The notes under the pieces are model-generated. The model was not told the origin of the DNA, made no database searches, and was given only the letters and a program-made list of their open reading frames with translations. The translations under genes and the position numbers were made by a program. Of a stretch of DNA of 34,297 nt, positions 22,173 through 31,650 are shown piece by piece. The DNA comes from Gammaproteobacteria bacterium (GTDB taxonomy: Bacteria; Pseudomonadota; Gammaproteobacteria; SZUA-140). The stretch covers positions 1 through 34,297 of the forward strand of contig WFVD01000005.1 of the NCBI GenBank assembly GCA_015491865.1. Reading direction: 5' to 3'. The number at the start of each line of letters is the position of its first letter. Position 1 is the stretch's first letter.

Positions 22173-23128
22173 GCCAGGCGGGCCTCAATTGCATCCATCA
22201 AACGAGCGCTGATATTGAGGTTGAACTGGCGGTCGAGTTCACGAATGCCGGTGGGGCTGGTGACGTTGATCTCGGTAACAAAATCGCCAATCACATCGAG
22301 GCCCACAAACGTCAGCCCCTTTTCTTTCAGGGTCGGACCGATCTGCTGGCATAGCCACTGGTCGCGTTTGCTCAGCGGCTGGCCAACACCGGTACCGCCA
22401 GTGGCCAGGTTGGCGCGGGTCTCACCGGCGGCCGGGATGCGCGCCAGTGCATAAGGGATCGGTTCGCCATCGATCAGGAGGATGCGCTTGTCACCCTGCA
22501 AAATTTCAGGCAGATAGCGCTGCGCCATCGTCACTGTTGTGCCGTTGTTGGTCATCACTTCCATGATAACGTTGACGTTGGGGTTATCCTGAGTGACGCG
22601 AAAGATCGATGCCCCACCCATTGCCGAGAGTGGCTTAACGATGATGTCGCCATGCGTAGCGAGGAATGACTTGATTCGTTCTGGTTGACTAGTGACCATG
22701 CTGGGGGCGCAGCAGTGCGGAAACCATGCGGTGTAGAGTTTTTCATTGGCATCGCGCAGTGACTGCGGTTTATTGACCACCAGTGTCCCGGCGGCCTCGG
22801 CCTGCTCCAGCAGGTATGTGGTGTAGATGTAGTCGATATCGAACGGCGGGTCTTTACGCATCAGGATGACATCAAGTTCGCTTAGCGGTTGCGTGGCCGC
22901 ATCGCCCAGCTCAAACCAGCTATCAAGGCGGTTGTTGACGTTAAGCGGCCGCATGGTTGATAGCGCCTGGCTGTTATCGAGAAAGAGATCCCCCTGTTCC
23001 ATATAGTAGAGCTGCCAGCCGCGCCGTTGTGCCTCCAGCAGCATCGTCATGGTGCTATCTTTTTCAGGATTGATGGCGCTGATTGGGTCCATCACAACGC
23101 CGAGTTTAAGGCTGTTTTTACTGATCAT
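22169..23128 (-). CDS. gshB: Glutathione synthetase
   Basis: ATP-grasp ligase adding glycine to gamma-glutamylcysteine. At 319 residues it matches E. coli GshB (316). The N-terminal domain begins LGVVMDPISAINPEKDST; the ATP-grasp part shows IVKPLSAMGGASIFR, DKRILLIDGEPIPYALARIPA, and FVGLDVIGDFVTEINVTSPTGIREL near the end. It lies 17 nt downstream of gshA and overlaps apbE by 4 nt. Together with gshA it gives the complete two-step glutathione pathway. Confidence 0.96.
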   Translation of the reverse strand: MISKNSLKLGVVMDPISAINPEKDSTMTMLLEAQRRGWQLYYMEQGDLFLDNSQALSTMRPLNVNNRLDSWFELGDAATQPLSELDVILMRKDPPFDIDYIYTTYLLEQAEAAGTLVVNKPQSLRDANEKLYTAWFPHCCAPSMVTSQPERIKSFLATHGDIIVKPLSAMGGASIFRVTQDNPNVNVIMEVMTNNGTTVTMAQRYLPEILQGDKRILLIDGEPIPYALARIPAAGETRANLATGGTGVGQPLSKRDQWLCQQIGPTLKEKGLTFVGLDVIGDFVTEINVTSPTGIRELDRQFNLNISARLMDAIEARLA

Positions 23129-23145
23129 CGTATGCTGTTCTTAAT

Positions 23146-24441
23146 TTATTTGTACTCTGCAATTTCACGTGCAGCGGCCAGCATCGCCAGGCGGGCGATC
23201 ACACCGTAGGCGTAAAAGCGGTTGGCGTTGGCGTCCGGCCCCATACTATGGTTGGGGGTGGTGCAGGGTTCAGCAAAGGCGAGCGGCTCGAAGTGAGCGC
23301 CGGGTGCGTTGAGGTTTTCGTTGGGGCCGCGGCGGGTGTGGACACGGTAAAATCCACCAACGACAAAATGGTCAACCATATAGACCACCGGTTCGGCGAC
23401 CGATGCGTCATCGCCCCAGGTCTCAAAGGTGTAAACCCCCTCCTGCAGCAGCACCTGACTGACGTTTGCGCCGCTCTTTGAGGCCGCCATCTTGTTACGC
23501 TGTTTACGATTAAGACCCTGCACCTCTTCTACGGAGCTGGCGGTCATCACGCCCATGCCGTAGGTGCCGGCATCTGCCTTGATGACGACGAAAGGCTCTT
23601 TGTCGATTCCATACTCATCATATTTATGCTGGATCGAGGTGAGCAGTGTGCCGACGTTTTTGGCGAGACACGCCTCGCCTTCACGTTTTTTGAAATCAAT
23701 TTCACCACACTGTAAAAAAAGTGGATCGATCAGCCACGGGTCGATCTGCATCAGTTCAGAGAACTCTTTGGCAATCTGGCGATAGTGGGCAAAGTGGTCC
23801 GACTTGAGACGCTTCGACCAGCCGAGTTCCAGCGGAGGGACGACCTCCTGCTCAATATCTTCGAGCATTTCAGGGCGGCCACTGGAAAGGTCGTTATTGA
23901 GCAGGATCATGCAGGGTGAGAAATCACCGATGCCGACACGCTTACCCGAGCGCTCCAGTGGTTCCAGTGTGATGCGGCTGCCTGATGGCAGGTCGATCAC
24001 CTGTGTCGCAGTGATCTCTTTGGAGAGTGAGCCGAGGCGAACTTCGAAGCCTGCCTTTTGCAGAATATCCTGTAGCGCCGCAACACTTTCCATATAAAAA
24101 GTGTTGCGGGTGTGGCTCTCTGGCACGATCAGGATCTGGTCGGCAGTGGGACAGATGCGTTCGATTGCAGCCTGTACCGCCTGGATGCTGAGCGGAATCA
24201 GTGCCGGATTTAGATTGTTAAAGCCGGCTGGAAAGAGGTTGGTATCGACCGGCGCAAGCTTGAAACCGGCGTTACGCAGATCGACCGAGGTGTAAAACGG
24301 GGCGCTGGTCTGTTGCCACTGACGGCGAAACCACCCCTCAATATTGGCCTGCTGCTCCAGAAGGTGGCGTTCGAGCTGCAGGAGTGGGCCGCTCAGAACA
24401 GTGGTCAGATGGGGGACTGGTAGGGGTTGCGCTGTGCTCAT
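23146..24441 (-). CDS. gshA: Glutamate-cysteine ligase, ATP-grasp proteobacterial type
   Basis: First step of glutathione synthesis. The 431-residue protein belongs to the GshA family (Pfam GshA type) that is unrelated to the E. coli enzyme and occurs in various beta- and gammaproteobacteria. Conserved stretches include PVDTNLFPAGFNNLNP, LIVPESHTRNTFY, CMILLNNDLSSG, FVVIKADAGTYGMGVMT and the final GPDANANRFYAYGVIARLA. It is the first gene of the minus-strand operon that continues through gshB, apbE, NusG_II, Gx transporter and tonB. The ATG at 24441 has no strong ribosome site. Confidence 0.93.
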   Translation of the reverse strand: MSTAQPLPVPHLTTVLSGPLLQLERHLLEQQANIEGWFRRQWQQTSAPFYTSVDLRNAGFKLAPVDTNLFPAGFNNLNPALIPLSIQAVQAAIERICPTADQILIVPESHTRNTFYMESVAALQDILQKAGFEVRLGSLSKEITATQVIDLPSGSRITLEPLERSGKRVGIGDFSPCMILLNNDLSSGRPEMLEDIEQEVVPPLELGWSKRLKSDHFAHYRQIAKEFSELMQIDPWLIDPLFLQCGEIDFKKREGEACLAKNVGTLLTSIQHKYDEYGIDKEPFVVIKADAGTYGMGVMTASSVEEVQGLNRKQRNKMAASKSGANVSQVLLQEGVYTFETWGDDASVAEPVVYMVDHFVVGGFYRVHTRRGPNENLNAPGAHFEPLAFAEPCTTPNHSMGPDANANRFYAYGVIARLAMLAAAREIAEYK

Positions 24442-24837
24442 ATCGAATATTTATTGTCTGTTTTAAGCTCAAAGTTTTATGTAATTGGCGCATATGATAC
24501 GCCGCTTACGCCTGCTTGGCGATGAGTAGGGGTGTTTGCCTGCCCCTGTCTAACACCGCGGGTTTCAATGAGATATTTCCTGTGTGGAAATTATTGCCCG
24601 TATCTGCGTGGGTTAACTATGGTCGCCTGAGTAAGGGAAGGCTTACGGTAACTGTAAAATTTTACAGGTGTACTTGGTGGCCATTAGGGTGTATTTGTTT
24701 AGGTATTGGGATGACATGGAGCATTTCCTCTCCTAACCTGTGAGTCGACCCAGTGGTTAAGGAGGGAGGGGATCACTACAGAAAGGGCGCAATGGCTTTG
24801 TGATATTGCCTGACATTATCTTCAAGTTGCATGTGAC
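24442..24837. other. 396-bp intergenic region between gshA and the kinase gene
   Basis: Divergent promoter space between gshA (minus) and the CheA-like kinase (plus). It contains short dyads, of which the best is the 16-bp palindrome at 24652-24667; ATTTCC/GGAAAT at 24575-24591 and GTAAG/CTTAC at 24631-24646 are weaker. A purine-rich ribosome-site-like stretch (AAGGAGGGAGGGG, about 24760) is followed by no usable gene. A 75-codon frame across it looks non-coding. I see no RNA gene. Confidence 0.6.
24652..24667. promoter_or_regulatory. Perfect 16-bp palindrome, candidate operator
   Basis: CTGTAAAATTTTACAG reads identically on both strands with no mismatches, 170 nt before the kinase start and 210 nt before the gshA start. 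Perfect dyads of this size are typical binding sites of homodimeric repressors. The cognate regulator is not known. Confidence 0.4.
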
Positions 24838-26268
24838 ATGACTCCCGCGGGTCGCCAACTCAGCCTGACTGAGCAAATTAAGCAACATACGCTTTCGCCT
24901 GACAGAACGGCCCAGCTGCTGGGCGATCTGGTGCATATTCGTGAGCTGGTGACAGAGTGTCTCGAATCACCATCCGACTGTAAAGAGGCGCTGATCTGCC
25001 AGAAAATCAGGGAGATCACTCTGCCGCTCTGTGATCTGTCACTTGCGCGGGTGGTGGGTCTATTAAACGACAGCGGGCAATGTGCGGGCGATCAGGGTGG
25101 TGGACATTCAAATCGGCGGTTGAAGGCTTATGCGGAGGTGGTGGATGATGTGATCTGCTACATCGAAAGTATTCGCGACGGCTACCAGAGTGATGATGGT
25201 TTTCTGGAAAATATTGAAGAGAAAATGAGTGCCGCTGGGGTTTCATCTGCCTGCCATATCACAACATGTTCTGGTAATTGTCCATCCGGTGTGATGACGG
25301 AGTTTCTGGAGAGTGTCTCGCTCTCGTTGCAGGAGATTCGCTTACTGCTGGCGCAGTGGAAAAAAACGCCAGACCGCAAGTTTCTGGCGACTGAACTCCT
25401 GCGGCAGTTGCATGCGCTCAAGGGGGGGGTGCTCGTTTATGGGGTATCGGGGCTGGTTGAAAGCATTCAATCTCTTGAGTCGTGTGTGGCTGCCTTTTTA
25501 AAAGGGGAGCTAAAGGCGTGTGAGCGGATGTTTGAACTGCTTGGTCGCTATGTCAGCCGTATGGTTACGGTGGCTGGCTTGCTGGGCAAGGAGCTACTGG
25601 TCAATTCACGGGTCTTATCTGCGGTGAATGTAGCGCCAGCCATGCCTTCGCCCAGGGAACCGCTGCCGCACCTAAGCAAGGGCTGGCAGAAAAGGGGGGT
25701 AAATACGCTGCCGGGTTCAGGCCAGCCAGTTTCACAGAAACTGCCTCGCTTACGTTTCCTGGTAGAGCGCGCCAGCATAATGTTGGGTAAACCGGTGCGT
25801 CTGGTAGTGTCGGGTGAGGAGGTGGTGATCCCTTTAGCGGTGATGGAAAAGCTGATCGCTCCGCTGGAGCTGTTAATCTGGAATGCGATTGATCATGGCA
25901 TTGAGTCGCCTGCCGTGCGGGCTGCAGCCGGTAAGCCTGGGGAGGGTGTGATTACGCTTTCATTCACCCCTGATCCGGTGGGCTCAGCCGTTACTGTTAC
26001 GGTGAGCGATGATGGTGCCGGGATCGATGAAGAGGCGGTCCGCCAGAAGGCGACCGAGGGGGGGTACGGCACGTCGAGTGAGTCGGTTGAGGAGATGATC
26101 TTCTACCCGGGGTTAAGCACTGCTGCTGCAGTTTCACCGGTATCGGGTCGAGGCATGGGGCTGGATGTGGTAAAGACGGAGGTTTTCCGTCTCGGCGGCT
26201 CTGTTCAGGTGCAGAGTGCGCGAGGGGAGGGGAGTAGTTTTACGCTGATCGTTCCCCTGAGCCCTTGA
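24838..26268 (+). CDS. Stand-alone CheA/ChpA-like histidine kinase
   Basis: A 476-residue cytoplasmic protein with the core of a chemotaxis-type kinase. Residues 1-140 are helical without a known motif. An HPt domain follows, with phosphoacceptor His192 in LHALKGG. A long linker leads to a HATPase domain with N-box LIWNAIDHGIE (Asn349), G1 DDGAGID (391-397) and G2 GRGMGLDVVK (437-446). The sequence ends just after this ATPase: the CheW-like P5 domain and any receiver are missing, and no cheY, cheW or receptor gene is adjacent. The HATPase most resembles ChpA/PilL kinases of type IV pili. The start is ATG 24838 because the frame is closed by TGA at 24811. A run of eight G lies at 25422-25429, next to the phosphoacceptor codon. 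Confidence 0.85.
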   Translation: MTPAGRQLSLTEQIKQHTLSPDRTAQLLGDLVHIRELVTECLESPSDCKEALICQKIREITLPLCDLSLARVVGLLNDSGQCAGDQGGGHSNRRLKAYAEVVDDVICYIESIRDGYQSDDGFLENIEEKMSAAGVSSACHITTCSGNCPSGVMTEFLESVSLSLQEIRLLLAQWKKTPDRKFLATELLRQLHALKGGVLVYGVSGLVESIQSLESCVAAFLKGELKACERMFELLGRYVSRMVTVAGLLGKELLVNSRVLSAVNVAPAMPSPREPLPHLSKGWQKRGVNTLPGSGQPVSQKLPRLRFLVERASIMLGKPVRLVVSGEEVVIPLAVMEKLIAPLELLIWNAIDHGIESPAVRAAAGKPGEGVITLSFTPDPVGSAVTVTVSDDGAGIDEEAVRQKATEGGYGTSSESVEEMIFYPGLSTAAAVSPVSGRGMGLDVVKTEVFRLGGSVQVQSARGEGSSFTLIVPLSP

Positions 26269-26285
26269 TTCGATCTGGACGTTGG

Positions 26286-27038
26286 CTATCCCAAGTCTCC
26301 CCACTGAGTCTGTATTGCTGCCAGTGTCGCGACTGCCGCCGTCTCGGTACGTAACACTCGAGGCCCAAACTGGATCTCCTGGAATCCGCACTGAGCGGCA
26401 CGTTCGATCTCGCCCTCACTCAGCCCACCCTCGGGGCCGATAAGCAGCGAGATTGGCCGAGGGGGCGATTCTGAGGCCGCCACAGAGGGGGGCGTCAGTT
26501 GCTTTAGCGAGATCGTTGCACGGTGGTGAAGTACCAGTGGCAATGTTTCATCGTAGGGCTGGTCGAGCCAGTTAGTGAGCGAGGTGACTGGCAGGATCTC
26601 CGGGATGCGATTGCGCCCGCACTGCTCGCAGGCACTGATGATGATCCCTCGCCAGTGTTGCAGCCGTTTTGCAGCACGTTTGGCATCAAACTTAACCCCA
26701 CAACGCTCCGTGGTGAGCGGGATGATGCGATTGATGCCGAGCTCGACCGATTTTTGTAATGTGTAGTCCATGCGTTCACTGCGCGAAATGCCCTGTGCCA
26801 GTGTGATCTGAAGCGGCGATTCACATTCTCGCGGATTAAAATCTCTGGCGAGCACGCGCACGGTGTTGCGTTCGATGGTGGTGAGGGTGGCGTTATATTC
26901 ACCCCCTTCGCCGTTAAACAGAGTGATCTCATCCCCGGCTTTCAGGCGTAATACGCGTCCGATATGGTTAGCGGCACCACCTGTTATTGTGATTTCAGCA
27001 CCAGTGGCAAGGGGGGATGCAATATAGATGCGAGGCAT
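26286..27038 (-). CDS. rsmE: 16S rRNA (uracil1498-N3)-methyltransferase RsmE
   Basis: SPOUT methyltransferase modifying U1498 of 16S rRNA. The start at 27038 (MPRIYIASP) aligns with known RsmE N-termini and gives 250 residues (243 in E. coli); the frame extends 15 codons upstream without similarity. An N-terminal PUA-like domain contains HIGRVLRLKAGDEITLFNGEG. The knot domain carries LLIGPEGGLSEGEIE and the terminal FGPRVLRTETAAVA motif that binds the methyl donor. It converges with the kinase gene, 17 nt apart, and is divergent from the peroxiredoxin gene. Confidence 0.95.
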   Translation of the reverse strand: MPRIYIASPLATGAEITITGGAANHIGRVLRLKAGDEITLFNGEGGEYNATLTTIERNTVRVLARDFNPRECESPLQITLAQGISRSERMDYTLQKSVELGINRIIPLTTERCGVKFDAKRAAKRLQHWRGIIISACEQCGRNRIPEILPVTSLTNWLDQPYDETLPLVLHHRATISLKQLTPPSVAASESPPRPISLLIGPEGGLSEGEIERAAQCGFQEIQFGPRVLRTETAAVATLAAIQTQWGDLG

Positions 27039-27121
27039 GTGTCGGAAGTGAATATCTGTAATAATGATGGCCAATTGTAGCATCTCATTTTGATGGGGGT
27101 GATATCCTTATGAAAACGGGG

Positions 27122-27149
27122 TTGTAGTGGTCAGTAAAAACGCTAAAAT
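27122..27149 (+). promoter_or_regulatory. Candidate sigma-70 promoter of the peroxiredoxin gene
   Basis: TTGTAG and TAAAAT are separated by 16 nt, close to the -35/-10 consensus. The predicted leader of about 80 nt contains the dyad CTGAAA-N5-TTTCAG (27185-27201), which could be a small hairpin or operator. No OxyR site can be assigned by eye. Confidence 0.4.
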
Positions 27150-27237
27150 CTAGCCCCCATGATGAGTGCCTGGGTGTACCAGCCCTGAAACGTTATTTCA
27201 GCCGAATTTGATAAGTTCTGTTTAAGGAGATCGAAAA

Positions 27238-27837
27238 ATGAGTGTATTGGTAACCAAAGAAGCCCCCGATTTTACTGCAGTTGCAGCGATGCCAGATGGC
27301 AGTTTCAATGAGGAGTACAAGCTTTCTGATTCGCGTGGCAAGTATGTTGTCCTGTTTTTCTACCCACTGGACTTCACCTTTGTCTGCCCATCTGAGCTGA
27401 TTGCGTTTGATCACAGAATTGCAGAATTTGAAAAGCGTAATGTGCAGGTGATTGGTTGTTCGGTAGATTCGCATTTCACTCATCATGCGTGGAAAAACAC
27501 CCCGATTGATCAGGGTGGTATCGGTAATGTTAAATATCCGCTGGTTGCCGATCTGACCAAAAGCATTGCCCGCGATTACGATGTGCTCATCGATGATGCG
27601 GTGACGCTACGTGGTTCGTTTCTGATCGATAGAGAGGGTGTGGTGCGTCATCAGGTGGTTAACGATCTTCCTTTAGGACGTAACATTGATGAGATGCTGC
27701 GTACTATCGATGCGCTACAGTTTACTGAAACGCATGGCGAAGTTTGTCCGGCTGGCTGGAAAGAGGGTGATAAAGGGATGGACCCAACAGCTGAAGGTGT
27801 CGCCTCCTACCTCGCAAGCGAGTCAGACAAGCTGTAA
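27238..27837 (+). CDS. 2-Cys peroxiredoxin (AhpC/TSA family)
   Basis: Thiol peroxidase reducing hydrogen peroxide and organic peroxides. The peroxidatic cysteine is Cys50 in FYPLDFTFVCPSE and the resolving cysteine is Cys170 in HGEVCPAGWKEG, so it is a typical 2-Cys Prx1/AhpC-type enzyme. Length 199 residues is normal. AAGGAGA seven bases before the ATG is a strong ribosome site. No ahpF or reductase gene is adjacent, so electrons probably come from thioredoxin or another donor encoded elsewhere. It is a single-gene unit with its own candidate promoter and terminator. Confidence 0.96.
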   Translation: MSVLVTKEAPDFTAVAAMPDGSFNEEYKLSDSRGKYVVLFFYPLDFTFVCPSELIAFDHRIAEFEKRNVQVIGCSVDSHFTHHAWKNTPIDQGGIGNVKYPLVADLTKSIARDYDVLIDDAVTLRGSFLIDREGVVRHQVVNDLPLGRNIDEMLRTIDALQFTETHGEVCPAGWKEGDKGMDPTAEGVASYLASESDKL

Positions 27838-27890
27838 CTTTTCCTGGGGCCTGTGATTATTAGTGTTAATCGCTCCTGGTCTGTCTCCTG

Positions 27891-27917
27891 AAAAAGCGGC
27901 CATATGGCCGCTTTTTT
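27891..27917. terminator. Bidirectional rho-independent terminator
   Basis: The stem GCGGCCATATGGCCGC is a perfect palindrome flanked by AAAAA on the left and TTTTTT on the right, so it can terminate the peroxiredoxin transcript on the plus strand and the coiled-coil gene transcript on the minus strand. It lies between the two convergent gene ends. Confidence 0.9.
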
Positions 27918-27920
27918 CTA

Positions 27921-29349
27921 TTAGCTTGCTTTGTCGATCGCTTTTTTATTATTGGGCACTGCACCTGCGGTTGTCATGTCGACATCCTCCAGGATAGCGT
28001 CGATGTCGCTGCCATTAACATCAGCGGGGGTGGCTGTTACCGCTCTGGGTGTATCGCTATCGATAGTTGCTGCGAGTAGTGCATCAATATCATCGACGTC
28101 TGTTTTAGCTGTTTCTCTTTCAGGCGTGAGTGGTGACTCATCAGTCTGATCTGTTGCTGTTGCGGCTAACAGCGCATCAATATCATCTGCATCGATCTCC
28201 TCTGTTGATTCCGGTTTTATATCATCGCCGGCAGTGGCCGCCAGTAAGTCGTCGATCTCATCAGGGTTAAAAGCCTCTTCAATGTTTGATGAGCCTGTTT
28301 CCCTGGCAGAGGTCACCTCACCATCTGCACTGCTTGCTGCCAGCAGTGCATCAATATCATCGTCTGCCAGCGTTGCCGCTTTCTCTGTCGTTTCGGTCAC
28401 TGGCGGTGTAACTTGCGGAGCTGAAGCGCTATCGAGACCGAGGTCAATACCGAACTCTGTTTCATTTTCGTTGCTATCGGGTGGGTTGTCGCTTGTCTTA
28501 TTTGTGTCGCTTATCTCCCCGATATCATCGATACTCAGGAACGGGTTTTTCTCTTCTTCGTCCTCAGGTTCGATTGTGTGAGTCGCTTCTTTATCTGCTT
28601 CTTCAACTGGGGGTTCGCTAGCTATGTCGGTAGTGCTCTCCTGTTCTGCCGTTGCCTCTTTACTGGATGGTTGGGCGTCACCATTATCGGTAGTATCTCC
28701 CGTGGGGCTTTCAGGTGACGGCTCAGGCATCTCATCTTTCTGAGCAGATAATTTCTGTTGCTGCGCGATTTTTTCTTCCGCAGCGTCACGCCCGCCACTA
28801 AAAGCTGAGATAAACTCTGCGACAGTCTCTCGCATCTCCTTCTTCGCAGCGGCTAGCTCTTTCTCAAGATGTGCATTGATTTGAAGTGAGGTAGAGAGCT
28901 CATTCTGGAGGCGATTGTTTTCATCTTTTAGTTCGGTGAGTTCTTTACTGTCGTTGCTGTTAGTCACCGTCGTATTTTCAACTCTGGTGGCACCAGCTCT
29001 GGAGTAGGCGTCAATGAGCGCCGTGATTCTATGATCAAGGTTCACTAATGCCGCGCTATCTCGACTGGCGTAGATCTCCATCATTGTCATATAGAACTCA
29101 ATCTCTCTGTTTTGGAGCTCTTTTGCTGCGGTGGCGAGTGCTTCGCCTTCAAGATGATGGCTCTCTTTGAGTTTTACTGAGAGTCGATTCAGGTGCTCTT
29201 CTTTACTGTCTTGCAGCTTCTTTGTGAGCTGTGCCAACGCTTTTCTGTCGTTACGCTGCTGGCGTAATTTTAGAAAGATAAGTGCACCGCTTAACACGAG
29301 TAGAAATAAAACGATTTCAGCAAGAATCAGCGATAGTGATGCGTAAAGA

Positions 29350-29357
<8 letters not shown>
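27921..29357 (-). CDS. Membrane-anchored coiled-coil protein with five FliM-like EIDALL repeats
   Basis: Not a recognised family. The 478-residue protein has an N-terminal membrane helix (about residues 7-29), then a basic stretch and a largely helical, coiled-coil-like region (about 30-195, including ELTELKDENNRLQNEL). A very acidic, disordered tail follows. In the tail the motif DIDALLAA or a close variant recurs five times, with its first Ile at residues 335, 368, 393, 424 and 452, spaced 25-33 residues apart; the last copy is DIDAILED. This motif resembles the EIDALL peptide at the N-terminus of FliM and FliN. The tail is probably cytoplasmic if the membrane helix is N-out. The gene overlaps the upstream vWA gene by 8 nt and is surely co-expressed with it. 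Confidence 0.85.
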
Positions 29358-31182
<1,825 letters not shown>

Positions 31183-31377
31183 TGCACACCCGCAACAAAT
31201 ACGTTTTTATACAGATCATATCGGTGTAACTATTTGATTCTTTAAATGTCCCTTACCATTTTGGTTGCTGCTTCCCTTGCTCTGTGTATCTACGGCTTAA
31301 GGGTGGGGGCAGGGGTAATAACCCCCCGTTCTATGCGTGATAATTTCTGATGGAATATCGTGATTGTTCGATAAACT

Positions 31378-31394
31378 CCATATTTAAAATATGG
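31378..31394. promoter_or_regulatory. 17-nt palindrome, candidate operator
   Basis: CCATATTTAAAATATGG has two perfect 8-bp arms around one central base, about 54 nt upstream of the candidate -35 element of the micro-protein gene. It suits an activator or dimeric repressor site, but the AT-richness makes chance possible. Confidence 0.35.
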
Positions 31395-31447
31395 TCAATA
31401 GCACTATAACACCATAATTAATATGTTATTTTTCTTTAAAATAATGC

Positions 31448-31477
31448 TTGCATATTTGTTGAGTGTTTTGCTATGTT
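31448..31477 (+). promoter_or_regulatory. Candidate promoter of the 31-residue protein gene
   Basis: TTGCAT, an 18-nt spacer and TATGTT with an extended -10 TGC directly before it. The predicted transcript starts near 31485, giving a leader of about 70 nt before the ATG at 31555. Confidence 0.45.
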
Positions 31478-31554
31478 ACTTTCCGAAGGGGGGATGCAGC
31501 AGCAGCGTATTCCTAGCATAACTTACAGTGTTTGATTTTGAGGAGATGAGAATA

Positions 31555-31650
31555 ATGTCTGATGCAAATATTTCTAAACAGGATGGACTTTTTGTTTTTG
31601 CTATCGCAGCAATCATTACTGTTTTAGGCCTGATTGGCACAAACATCTAA
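31555..31650 (+). CDS. 31-residue single-span membrane micro-protein (paralogue 1)
   Basis: An ATG with AGGAG nine bases upstream opens a 31-codon gene. The product has a short polar N-terminus (MSDANISKQD) and one hydrophobic helix of about 18 residues (from Leu12 to Ile27), then a tiny tail. It aligns with the 33-residue product at 32181: NISKQDGLFVFAIAAI against NINKNDSLIVIATTAI. Conservation at the protein level between two copies, with strong ribosome sites, supports real translation. I do not recognise the family. Possibilities include a small subunit of a respiratory or transport complex (as CydX or KdpF are) or a hydrophobic type I toxin. No cysteine or histidine is present. Confidence 0.7.
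   Translation: MSDANISKQDGLFVFAIAAIITVLGLIGTNI

Larger units (their letters stand above)
31183..31554. other. 372-bp divergent intergenic region before the first micro-protein gene
   Basis: AT-rich spacer between the vWA gene (minus) and the 31-residue protein gene (plus). It holds a candidate promoter (31448-31477), a 17-nt palindrome (31378-31394), and a G-rich/C-rich patch (31301-31327) with a GGGG-TAATAA-CCCC hairpin. I see no open frame of note and no RNA gene. Confidence 0.6.

Noticed and set aside
24516-24743. 75-codon plus-strand ORF between gshA and the kinase gene.
   Set aside because: No ribosome site, odd composition rich in Trp and Cys, no recognised domain, and it spans the palindromic regulatory region.
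28234-28581. 115-codon Ser/Ala-rich ORF on the plus strand opposite the coiled-coil gene.
   Set aside because: It is the antisense shadow of the repetitive Asp/Glu-rich coding sequence.
31301-31315. G-rich run as a G-quadruplex before the micro-protein promoter.
   Set aside because: Only three G-runs of three or more are present, so a standard four-tract quadruplex is not supported.
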